This document shows positions 1-7,008 of a stretch of 10,547 nucleotides of DNA, one piece after another. A model generated the notes under the pieces. That model searched no databases and was not told where the DNA came from. It saw only the letters and a list, made by a program, of their open reading frames with translations. Numbering within the stretch: position 1 is the stretch's first letter; every line of letters starts with the position of its first letter. The stretch covers positions 4,221,571 through 4,232,117 of the forward strand of contig CP070771.1 in the NCBI GenBank assembly GCA_020345785.1. Reading direction: 5' to 3'. Source of the stretch: Desulfobacterales bacterium (GTDB lineage: Bacteria > Desulfobacterota > Desulfobacteria > Desulfobacterales > JAFDCJ01). Position numbers and translations under genes: made by a program.

Positions 1-1687
1 TGGTATCGGTCAATATGCGGACATTTCTTTCCTTGAGACGTTTGAGTATGATTTTTTTAGTCATAGCCTCCAGTCCGCTGCCGATTTTAGGAAGCATTTC
101 TACGACGGTCGTTTTACAGCCGTATTCGGCCAGATGAAGCGCCAGTTCCAAACCGGTGGCCCCCCCGCCGATAATAACCACACTTTTAAAAGGCGGCGGA
201 CCGCCGTTTAAAACATCTTCGTAGGTGAGCACGATATTTTTATCAATACCCTCAACCTGTGGCAGGGCCGGCAAGGAGCCGGTGGCCAGTATCACGACAT
301 CCGGTTTGAAGGCCTCGATGTCTTCGGCCCGCACCTCGCGATTCAGGTGGCATTTGACGCCGAACAGCTCAGCCTGTTTTTTCTGAAAGCGAATCAAGCT
401 GCGCAATTCTGCTTTGTGGCCCGGTGTGCTGCCGGGAACCAGCTGTCCGCCGAGTTCGCTTCGTTTTTCATAGACGTGTACGTCATGTCCGCGTTTGGCG
501 GCCACCCACGCCACGTTCAAGCCGCCGGGTCCGCCGCCGACCACCATCACCCTTTTCGGATTAGTGGTCGGTATGAATGCCATTTCTTTTTCGCGACCCA
601 GCATGGGGTTCACCAGACACTCGATGCGGCCCCTTTTGAAGATCGATTGCATGCAGGTATTACAGGCAATGCAGGTGCGGATTTCATCCAGTCTTCCTTC
701 CTGCGCTTTTATAGGCATTTCCGGGTCCGCCAGCAGACCGCGGCCGATACATACCAGATCGGCTTTTTGCTGCGCGATGATCTCGTCGGCGATTTGGGGA
801 TCGTTGATTCTCCCGACAGCCATCACCGGAACATCCAAGGCCTTTTTTACCTGATTGGCCGATTCTACCAAACAGGCTTTCTGCATGAACATCGGCTGGC
901 AGATCCATTCCGCCGTCACATCGTTGCCGGCCGAAACCTGGATAACATCGACACCGGCCGCCACCAGGATTTTCAGGATTTCAATGCTTTCACTTGTCGT
1001 CAGGCCGCTGTCGACATATTCCTCGGCGCTTATTTTAAATGAAATGGGGAAATCGGCGCCGACCCGCTGCCGGATTTCCGTGACGATTTCCCTGGCAAAG
1101 CGGGTTCTGCCGGCCACATCTTTGCCATATCCATCTTCACGGATGTTGGAAAATCGAGACAGAAATTGGTTCACCAGATAGCCGTGAGCCCCGTGAATTT
1201 CAATCAATTCAAATCCTGCCTGATACGCTCTGTGGGCCGCATCGCCGAAGTTTTGCACCAGCTGCTGGATGCCGTCAACCGTCAACGGTTCCACTTCGCC
1301 CCGGATCGTGGGGCAGGGCAGGGGGGACGGCGCCAGGGGTCTGCGGTGGATAACTTTAACTGATGTTTGCCGGCCTCCGTGATGGATCTGGACTGCGGAG
1401 ACGGCCCCTTCTTCCTTCATGGCGCGGGCGATCTTTGCCAGCCCCTCAATAAAGCGGTCATCATAAATGACGGCCTGATGGGGAGATACCACACCTTCGG
1501 GCGAAACAGCGCAGGCCTCCATTATTACCATGGCCGGACCGCCGGCCGCTCGTCTGCGATAATGCTCCACCGCTACATCTGAGATGCTGCCGTCTTCTTT
1601 GATTAAAAATGATGCCAGGGCCGGCATGACAATTCGATTTTTCAACTGAATATTTTTAATGGTAAAAGGGGAAAACAGCTTGTCCAT
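1..1687 (-). CDS. NADH:flavin oxidoreductase, OYE/2,4-dienoyl-CoA reductase type with FAD/NAD domain (C-terminus cut)
   Basis: This reading frame is open from an ATG at 1687-1685 to the window edge, giving 562 codons. Family members run about 640-680 residues, so roughly 80-110 C-terminal residues are missing. Residues 1 to about 330 are an FMN-binding TIM barrel: it has QIHHGGR (100-106) and HGAHGYLVNQFL (165-176), whose Y170 sits where E. coli FadH has its catalytic tyrosine. A 4Fe-4S cluster motif follows with C339, C342, C345 and C357. Next come two dinucleotide folds, GGGPGG (384-389, FAD) and GGGATG (507-512, NAD(P)H). The family passes electrons from NAD(P)H through FAD and the cluster to FMN, to reduce C=C bonds of enoates, dienoyl-CoAs or enones, or to oxidise amines (trimethylamine dehydrogenase). 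The substrate here cannot be read from sequence. A strong ribosome site, GGAGG at 1700-1696, lies 8 nt before the ATG and fixes the start. It lies 73 bp downstream of the penicillin acylase gene on the same strand, with no clear terminator between. Confidence 0.93.
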   Translation of the reverse strand, partial: MDKLFSPFTIKNIQLKNRIVMPALASFLIKEDGSISDVAVEHYRRRAAGGPAMVIMEACAVSPEGVVSPHQAVIYDDRFIEGLAKIARAMKEEGAVSAVQIHHGGRQTSVKVIHRRPLAPSPLPCPTIRGEVEPLTVDGIQQLVQNFGDAAHRAYQAGFELIEIHGAHGYLVNQFLSRFSNIREDGYGKDVAGRTRFAREIVTEIRQRVGADFPISFKISAEEYVDSGLTTSESIEILKILVAAGVDVIQVSAGNDVTAEWICQPMFMQKACLVESANQVKKALDVPVMAVGRINDPQIADEIIAQQKADLVCIGRGLLADPEMPIKAQEGRLDEIRTCIACNTCMQSIFKRGRIECLVNPMLGREKEMAFIPTTNPKRVMVVGGGPGGLNVAWVAAKRGHDVHVYEKRSELGGQLVPGSTPGHKAELRSLIRFQKKQAELFGVKCHLNREVRAEDIEAFKPDVVILATGSLPALPQVEGIDKNIVLTYEDVLNGGPPPFKSVVIIGGGATGLELALHLAEYGCKTTVVEMLPKIGSGLEAMTKKIILKRLKERNVRILTDT

Positions 1688-1760
1688 AACCCTTTCCTCC
1701 AAGAAATATTTTTTAGACTTTTCCTTTGCAACGTCCTGATTTATAGAGGCGACCTATAAC

Positions 1761-4232
1761 TTATTCAGGTGTTAAAATCAATGTTCCTTTCCGCAAATTT
1801 TTTATTTCTTCCCGATTCATCATCTGTTTGCGAAATTTTCCCGTATTGAATAAGTGCGCCTGGTCGGCATAATGAGCGCTCAAAAAATAACCGGATTGGC
1901 CGGTGGGATTTACGCTCAATGAATTTTCAATGTCGGCAAAATCGAGAATAATCCGCATGGCCGGACCGAAGACAACCGGGTAGCGTCCCGGAGAATCCAA
2001 ACGGAACCCTAAATTGACGATTGTTTCATTGCCGCCCAACGCCGCAAAAGGCCCCACATTAAATAAGACATTCAGGGGTTTTTGCCGGCCCAAAGGATGG
2101 GCATGTTCCAGTGTGTGGACCTTTCCCCAGTGCCAGCCGGAAATATCCGCTCCAATTTGTTTAGCCAACAGGCTGACGGCCTGATCATAGGATCGGGCAA
2201 AAATCATGCGGCGGGTTTCTTTGATCTTTTCGGTATGGATATCGTCCCACCATAACGACGAATCATTTTTGATAAAAGCAGGTGTGGTGCGTTTCATCAA
2301 ATGGCTGGAAACAATCGCCCTGAAGTCTTCCATACCCAGCTCGTCGGCCATGCTGTTTTCCATGATGTAGGCCAATAGCGTGTAAAATATGGTGGGCGCC
2401 ACATCTGAGATTTTGTGATCTCCCTCCCAATTTTGCAGGATTTGATAGGCCTGCTCGTGAAGGGGTGTAATTTTTAAGACCGTGTCATTTTCAAGTGTTT
2501 TGAGTATTTCTTTGCTTACCGCCGCAAATACGGTAGATATGCAGTCCAGGATCATATGCTGCATTGTTTCAATCGACCAGATCGTCTCCGAATCCAGGTA
2601 ATCCGTGATACGCCGGGCACGATCTTCCGGAAGATAATAACCCGGATATAAGGCGCCCGCTAATGTGTCGGGTTGATTATTGGCAGAATACACAAATCCG
2701 GACGGCGGATTTTCGGAATGAGGATTCTGCGAGAAGTCATAATATCCCAGGGGCTCATCCCGGCCGCCGGCCCCGTCCAGAAACAGCTTCGAGTTAGCAT
2801 GGTCCGGGCGTTTGATGAGCCTGGCAGCGGCCCACCAGGCAATATTGCCGTCGCGGTCGCCGTACATGACATTGAGCCCGACCACATCGATCATTGATGC
2901 GGCCCGGCGGGCATCTTTTATTGACCGAGCATGGGAAAGGTCATAAAATGCCTGGAACGTGGTTGTGGATAACTTATTGAACACCCACCAGACCGCAACC
3001 GGATCGCTTTCCGTTTGGGCGGCTTTTTCATCGACCTCGTTTATAACGGGGCCGTGGCGCGAGGTGTGCACCTCAAAAACAACATCCGCACCTCCCTTGA
3101 CTTTAATGGTCTCCCGTCTGATTTTCAGATCTTCCCAATGATCATCAAACCATACCTGATGGGGATTATCCGGGTTGAGGCGTTCCCGGTAGAAATCCAC
3201 ATCATCGTTTTCAAACATCGTCAGCCCCCAGGCCGCGTAGCGGTTTTGGCCGATGAGGGCAAACGGTATACCGGCTGCATGATTGCCATAGAGGCTGAAT
3301 CCGGGACACTCCAGATGTGCTTCAAACCAGATCGAAGGCTGGGCATACATCATGTGGGTGTCATTGGCGAAAATGACCTTACCGGATTTTGTTTTTTTCC
3401 CTGCAACCACCCAGCTGTTGCTCCCGATCCACGTCGGTAGCGGAAGATCGGCAACAATTCCGGCGATGGTTGCGCCCAGCGTTTCAGCCGCCCCTGCCGA
3501 TTGGGAATGCTGGACCGGGATTTTTAGTGCGTCCGACGGCCAATCGAAGGCCCAGTCTTTTAAATATTTCCAGCCCAGCTTATGATGAGCCTTAGTTACC
3601 AGCGGGTCCGTTTGAAAGCCCGTGGCAAAGCCAAAGGCCATCAGAGCTCCGTTCAGGTATAAATCTCGCGGTGTGAATCTTTCCTTGGGTATGCCGAGGA
3701 TGTGAAATTCTAGGGGCATGTCGCCGGTTTCAACAAACCGGTTGATGCCCGCCAGGTAAGCTAGCGCCGCTTTTTGCCAGGGTTCTGAAATATCCTTAAA
3801 ATATCGGGAGGCATTGGCCTCCGCCTTTTCCAGAATTCCAATGGTGCGGAAGAATCTATCCGTTTTAACCAATTCCATGCCGAGAATTTCGGCCAGACGT
3901 CCCGCCGCAACCCGCCGCATCATTTCCATCTGAAAAAGGCGCTCCCGGGCGTGAACAAAGCCCAGCGCAAAATAGACATCTTCTTCATTCCGGCCGTAAA
4001 TGTGCGGTATGCCGTAGTCGTCGAAAATGACTTCGACTTCGTCCTGCAATCCGGCAAGACTAAGACGGCCTGAATATTCGGGCTGCAGACTGTAAAGATA
4101 CATCAGACCGCCCAGCATGACGGTTGGTATGATAACGAGCAAAGCCAGCAAAATTTTAGATGCGACTCCAATGAGTGGTTTCGATGGCGAGCAGCCTGAC
4201 GGTTCCGGCGTCATTTTTTTTCCCTGAAACAT
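1761..4232 (-). CDS. Penicillin acylase (penicillin amidase) family Ntn hydrolase, membrane-anchored
   Basis: An 823-residue member of the S45 N-terminal-nucleophile amidases, which cleave amide bonds of penicillins, acyl-homoserine lactones or other N-acyl compounds. A single hydrophobic segment at about 26-48 is a signal anchor or uncleaved signal peptide, so the enzyme should act outside the cytoplasmic membrane. The alpha-chain N-terminus has the family block DDYGIPHIYG (71-80) and FVHARERLFQMEMMRR (92-107). The autocleavage site is G270/S271 in the GSNSW motif, making S271 the predicted catalytic nucleophile of a beta chain of about 553 residues. Other conserved blocks are SRHGPV (391-396), SANNQP (516-521; N518 matches the oxyanion-hole asparagine of penicillin G acylase), WHWGKVHTLEH (700-710), GGNET (733-737) and GPAMR with PTGQSG (756-760, 776-781). 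All expected catalytic elements are present and the length is normal. The start is uncertain: an ATG at 4214 (residue 7) has AGGGA just upstream, whereas the ATG at 4232 has no good ribosome site. A TAAAAT hexamer at 4256-4251 could be its -10 box. Natural substrate unknown; antibiotic resistance should not be assumed. Confidence 0.95.
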   Translation of the reverse strand: MFQGKKMTPEPSGCSPSKPLIGVASKILLALLVIIPTVMLGGLMYLYSLQPEYSGRLSLAGLQDEVEVIFDDYGIPHIYGRNEEDVYFALGFVHARERLFQMEMMRRVAAGRLAEILGMELVKTDRFFRTIGILEKAEANASRYFKDISEPWQKAALAYLAGINRFVETGDMPLEFHILGIPKERFTPRDLYLNGALMAFGFATGFQTDPLVTKAHHKLGWKYLKDWAFDWPSDALKIPVQHSQSAGAAETLGATIAGIVADLPLPTWIGSNSWVVAGKKTKSGKVIFANDTHMMYAQPSIWFEAHLECPGFSLYGNHAAGIPFALIGQNRYAAWGLTMFENDDVDFYRERLNPDNPHQVWFDDHWEDLKIRRETIKVKGGADVVFEVHTSRHGPVINEVDEKAAQTESDPVAVWWVFNKLSTTTFQAFYDLSHARSIKDARRAASMIDVVGLNVMYGDRDGNIAWWAAARLIKRPDHANSKLFLDGAGGRDEPLGYYDFSQNPHSENPPSGFVYSANNQPDTLAGALYPGYYLPEDRARRITDYLDSETIWSIETMQHMILDCISTVFAAVSKEILKTLENDTVLKITPLHEQAYQILQNWEGDHKISDVAPTIFYTLLAYIMENSMADELGMEDFRAIVSSHLMKRTTPAFIKNDSSLWWDDIHTEKIKETRRMIFARSYDQAVSLLAKQIGADISGWHWGKVHTLEHAHPLGRQKPLNVLFNVGPFAALGGNETIVNLGFRLDSPGRYPVVFGPAMRIILDFADIENSLSVNPTGQSGYFLSAHYADQAHLFNTGKFRKQMMNREEIKNLRKGTLILTPE

Positions 4233-4544
4233 ATTTTCTTTAGGCTTTGAATTTTAAATCGCGGAAATCGGAAACTTAATTGTGACTCTTTTTATTTCCG
4301 GGTGGGCACTAATTAGACGCTACCCTAGCATGACCTGCCCCTTTGTGTCATCAAATTTTTTTGCTCTGCCGCTCTCTTTTTTTATACGATCATTGGCGCT
4401 TGACGCCCAGGCCTCTTTTCTCTATAATTCTTCGGATCGAAAAAAATATCGTATTTTTAATATGTTATAGATGGGATGGGGTGACGCAAACCACAGCAGT
4501 TCGGATAGATTGTGTTCTGAAAATATTGTTAAGGAAAAAACACC
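4233..4544. other. Divergent intergenic region between penicillin acylase gene and rmuC (312 bp)
   Basis: AT-rich non-coding stretch between two genes that diverge. It holds a near-consensus promoter for rmuC (listed separately) with a leader of about 110 nt. On the other strand only a weak TAAAAT hexamer (4256-4251) precedes the acylase gene. The heptamer TTCGGAT occurs twice in the rmuC leader region, near 4431 and 4500, without obvious meaning. No small gene with a convincing ribosome site is visible. Confidence 0.6.
4400..4428 (+). promoter_or_regulatory. Sigma-70 type promoter for rmuC
   Basis: TTGACG (4400-4405), a spacer of exactly 17 bp, then a perfect TATAAT (4423-4428). Transcription would start near 4435 and give a leader of about 110 nt before the rmuC ATG. 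This matches the vegetative consensus at 11 of 12 positions, the best promoter match in the window. Confidence 0.8.
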
Positions 4545-5915
4545 ATGGTCCAAGTCATAAATGATGCGGCGGCGTATATCAGCCAGTATGCCATTGAACT
4601 GTTTCTGGGGTTTGCCTTTCTGCTATTGCTTGCCGCCCTTATCCTGCTCATTGTTCTCATGCGGCGCAAACCTGAAGATGTTATCAATAAACTGCAGAAG
4701 GATTTTGAGACCCTGGGAAAAAAACAGGAACGCCTGGAGACTGTCGTCAAAGATGAGATAACCCTGAACCGGCAGGAAACGTCCAACAGTGACCGGCTGG
4801 CCCGGGAGGAATTGGGCAAAGTCCTGAGGGCATCGAGTGATTCTTTGCAGCAACGGATGGTTGACAACATTCGTATGCAACGCGATCAGCTTGATTCTTT
4901 TTCCAAGCAGCAGATTGCGATGGCCAAGCTTAACGAAGATAAACTGGAGGCGATGCGCCGGACGATGGAAATCCAGTTGCGTACCCTGCAGGAAGACAAT
5001 ACCCGACAGCTTGAAAAAATGCGAGCCACAGTGGACGATAAACTTCAGACGACGCTGGAAAAGCGCCTGGGTGAGTCATTTAAGCAGGTCAGTGAGCGTT
5101 TGGAGCAGGTCTACAAAGGACTGGGTGAAATGCGCAGCCTGGCGACCGGTGTCGGCGACCTGAAAAAAGTGCTGACCAATGTCAAGACACGCGGAACCTG
5201 GGGCGAAATTCGCCTAAGCCACATTCTGGAGCAAATCCTGACACCCGACCAGTACGCAGTAAATGTTGCCACCAAAAAGGACAGCAACGAGCGGGTGGAG
5301 TTTGCCATCAAGCTGCCGGGTCCAGATCCGGAGAAAGAACAGGTGGTTTGGCTGCCGATTGACGCTAAATTTCCGCAGGAAGATTATCAACGTCTGGTGG
5401 ATGCCCAGGAGGCAGCCGACAGAGAGCTGGCTGATAAATCGATTAAAAGCCTGGAGAATCGCATCAAACTGGAGGCCAAAAACATCAAAGACAAGTATAT
5501 TGATCCGCCCCATACCACGGATTTTGCGATCATGTTTTTGCCGGTGGAGGGATTGTATGCCGAAGTACTGCGTCAGCCGGGCCTCTGCGATACCTTGCAG
5601 CGCGAGCACCGCATCGTAGTGACCGGGCCCACGACCCTGGCAGCATTACTCAACAGCCTGCAGATGGGTTTTAGGACCCTGGCCATCGAAAAGCGCTCCA
5701 GCGAGGTCTGGGAATTGTTGGGTGTGGTTAAAGCTGAATTCGGTAAATTCGGTGATGTACTGGCCCAAACCAAAAAGAAATTGCAAGAGGCCAGCAACAC
5801 CATCGGTAAAGCCGAAGTTCGCACCCGGGTCATCGAGCGTAAGCTGCGCGCAGTGCAGGAAGTGCCGCAGTCGGATACAATGGGGTTGATCGAGGAAGAT
5901 CAAGGGGAGAATTAA
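4545..5915 (+). CDS. rmuC: RmuC family protein (DNA recombination protein RmuC homologue)
   Basis: A 456-residue protein with the full RmuC layout. A membrane segment at about 14-39 is followed by a long charged coiled-coil region (about 42-195) and then the RmuC domain (about 200-440). The domain carries the hallmarks RGTWGE (216-221), PIDAKFP (271-277), FLPVEGLYAE (331-340) and VTGPTTLAALLNSLQMGFRTL (359-379). The D273-x-K275 pair in PIDAKFP, together with an upstream acidic residue such as E252, resembles a PD-(D/E)XK nuclease core. That is why the family is predicted to be a nuclease; in E. coli its loss affects inversion at short inverted repeats, but the biochemical activity remains poorly defined. 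The start is supported by AAGGA at 4531-4535, nine nt before the ATG. It is monocistronic as far as the window shows, with its own strong promoter, and faces usp convergently. Confidence 0.95.
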   Translation: MVQVINDAAAYISQYAIELFLGFAFLLLLAALILLIVLMRRKPEDVINKLQKDFETLGKKQERLETVVKDEITLNRQETSNSDRLAREELGKVLRASSDSLQQRMVDNIRMQRDQLDSFSKQQIAMAKLNEDKLEAMRRTMEIQLRTLQEDNTRQLEKMRATVDDKLQTTLEKRLGESFKQVSERLEQVYKGLGEMRSLATGVGDLKKVLTNVKTRGTWGEIRLSHILEQILTPDQYAVNVATKKDSNERVEFAIKLPGPDPEKEQVVWLPIDAKFPQEDYQRLVDAQEAADRELADKSIKSLENRIKLEAKNIKDKYIDPPHTTDFAIMFLPVEGLYAEVLRQPGLCDTLQREHRIVVTGPTTLAALLNSLQMGFRTLAIEKRSSEVWELLGVVKAEFGKFGDVLAQTKKKLQEASNTIGKAEVRTRVIERKLRAVQEVPQSDTMGLIEEDQGEN

Positions 5916-5938
5916 TATCGCTTAAAAAACTGTGGTGA

Positions 5939-6165
5939 ATTAAATTCCAAATTACAAGCACCAAATTACCAATACATTCCAAATTTCAATAGCCAATGAC
6001 CAAAACAGCGTTATAATTGGGATAGACAATATCTTTGAGGAGAACTGTATAGCTATTGAAATTAAACATACGCTTTCTCAATTAAAATATAACAGTTTGG
6101 GATTTTGAATTTTTGTCATTGTGATTTGTTTGGGATTTGAGATTTGTGATTTGAGTTTTGTAATC
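5939..6165. repeat. AT-rich imperfect inverted repeat in the convergent rmuC/usp gap
   Basis: The 315 bp between the ends of rmuC and usp hold no credible gene. The left arm (about 5939-6018) is rich in CCAAATT and CCAAAT words. The right arm (about 6085-6165) holds the complementary ATTTGGG-type words, including GATTTG at 6123, 6134, 6141 and 6148. Reverse-complementing the right arm gives a sequence that aligns to the left arm with many mismatches, so a transcript could fold into a long imperfect hairpin. Between the arms lies a 66-bp unrelated core. A perfect 12-bp inverted pair, AATTTCAATAGC (5982-5993) and GCTATTGAAATT (6052-6063), offers a competing fold. From memory, similar CAAATTCCAAA-type palindromes are scattered between genes in some Desulfobacterota and candidate-phylum genomes. 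No transposase, target-site duplication or terminal motif is seen. It may also end transcription from both sides. Confidence 0.6.
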
Positions 6166-6230
6166 GGGGCTGAATATTTTGAGAATAGATAAAATTAGAG
6201 CCATCATGAGCGCCTATGGAAAGCCATTCT

Positions 6231-6731
6231 TCAGTTGTTTCCATCCTCCGGCAATCGCACGACCAGCACCGGTTTGGAACAGCGCCTCAGCACCCGGCGA
6301 GATGTGGTGCCCATGGTTACGTCCGCCAGTCCTCCCTTTCCTCGCGAGCCTATGACAACTAAATCCATGTCTTTTTCTTGCGCATATCGGATGATTTGAT
6401 CCACCGGATGACCGGTCACAACAATGGTTTTATCGATGACAAAAGGATAGTCCGGCCGGTTATGACGGACATCATTGAAAAATTTATCCAGTCGCAATTG
6501 TAAACCCGATATAACCCTGGCTTCTCTTTCCCTTCTAAGTTCGGACCAGCGTTTTTCCCCGAGAATGTCCTCAACCATCGAACGGGCAAATGATGAGAGT
6601 TCCTCCACCACGTGCAAAACCGTGATCTTCGCCTCGTGCCGGTTGGCCAGGCTCACGGCATAGCCAAACGCATGGCGGGCATTTTCGGAGAGATCGGTGG
6701 CATACAATATCTTTTTTATATCCGGGATCAT
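6231..6731 (-). CDS. Universal stress protein, UspA family, ATP-binding type
   Basis: A single-domain Usp of 166 residues with the alpha/beta Rossmann-like fold. The N-terminal strand reads ILYATDLSENA (8-18), with the conserved D13 that contacts adenine in ATP-binding Usps. The nucleotide motif G-x2-G-x9-G-(S/T) is intact as G128-SR-G131 ... G141-T142, so ATP binding is expected. TGHPVDQI (106-113) and the final KPVLVV strand (153-158) are also typical. I place the start at 6731 because a near-perfect AAAGGAGGT ribosome site lies 7 nt upstream. A 14-codon extension to an ATG at 6773 would place that ribosome site inside the gene. It lies downstream of dctP on the same strand but beyond a strong terminator, so it probably has its own promoter; I could not pick one confidently. 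Usp proteins are known beside TRAP transporters, for example TeaD of Halomonas, which modulates TeaABC. Confidence 0.93.
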   Translation of the reverse strand: MIPDIKKILYATDLSENARHAFGYAVSLANRHEAKITVLHVVEELSSFARSMVEDILGEKRWSELRREREARVISGLQLRLDKFFNDVRHNRPDYPFVIDKTIVVTGHPVDQIIRYAQEKDMDLVVIGSRGKGGLADVTMGTTSRRVLRRCSKPVLVVRLPEDGNN

Positions 6732-6913
6732 TTTGTTACCTCCTTTGATGTGCAATCGATTGGTGTCAAGCAATGAATTGCAATCTCGCCGTCACCCGCA
6801 ACGATAAAATTTTACATAGATTTTGATGTTATTCCATTCTTTGCGAAAATTCATGAAGATAGACACCGAAACTGATTGCTGAAAATATTTCTATCACGGT
6901 CCATTCAAATTGT

Positions 6914-6957
6914 AAAAAAAAATCGCCAGCCGGTCAGAGAGAAACCGGCTGGCGATT
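6914..6957 (-). terminator. Rho-independent terminator of the TRAP transporter genes
   Basis: A perfect 14-bp stem pairs 6921-6934 with 6944-6957 around a 9-nt loop (6935-6943). It is GC-rich in the middle and, read on the minus strand, is followed by a run of U (A-tract at 6914-6922 on the plus strand). It starts about 50 nt after the dctP stop codon and is oriented to end dctP transcripts before usp. Confidence 0.92.
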
Positions 6958-7008
6958 ACAGTTTTACACTAAGCGAATGGGATCGGGTTACGTCAATCTT
7001 GTTGAGGA

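Noticed and set aside
347..1042. A 231-codon plus-strand open frame within the flavoenzyme region
   Set aside because: The minus strand is open without interruption across all of 1-1687 and encodes every motif of the flavoenzyme, so the plus-strand frame is a shadow.
1741..1759. Near-palindrome TTATAGAGGCGACCTATAA just after the penicillin acylase stop codon
   Set aside because: The stem is short, AT-rich and bulged, with no following U-run, so it is not a convincing terminator or operator.
4305..4327. CTAATTAG-centred dyad between the acylase and rmuC genes as an operator
   Set aside because: Only the eight central bases are symmetric; the flanks do not pair, so chance is sufficient.
4480..4500. 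GACGCAAACC in the rmuC leader as part of a c-di-GMP-I (GEMM) riboswitch
   Set aside because: The second conserved GGCAAACC element, the tetraloop-receptor helix and a closing stem are all missing.
6000..6112. Open frame through the core of the palindrome ending in a TGA near 6110 (containing IAIEIKHTLSQ)
   Set aside because: There is no start codon with a ribosome site in this frame, the flanks are repeat arms, and I recognise no family; probably fortuitous in AT-rich DNA, although a gene remnant cannot be excluded.
6764..6769. A perfect TTGACA on the minus strand before usp
   Set aside because: It lies only about 33 nt before the usp start codon, so a matching -10 box would fall on the ribosome binding site; no TATAAT-like hexamer is there.
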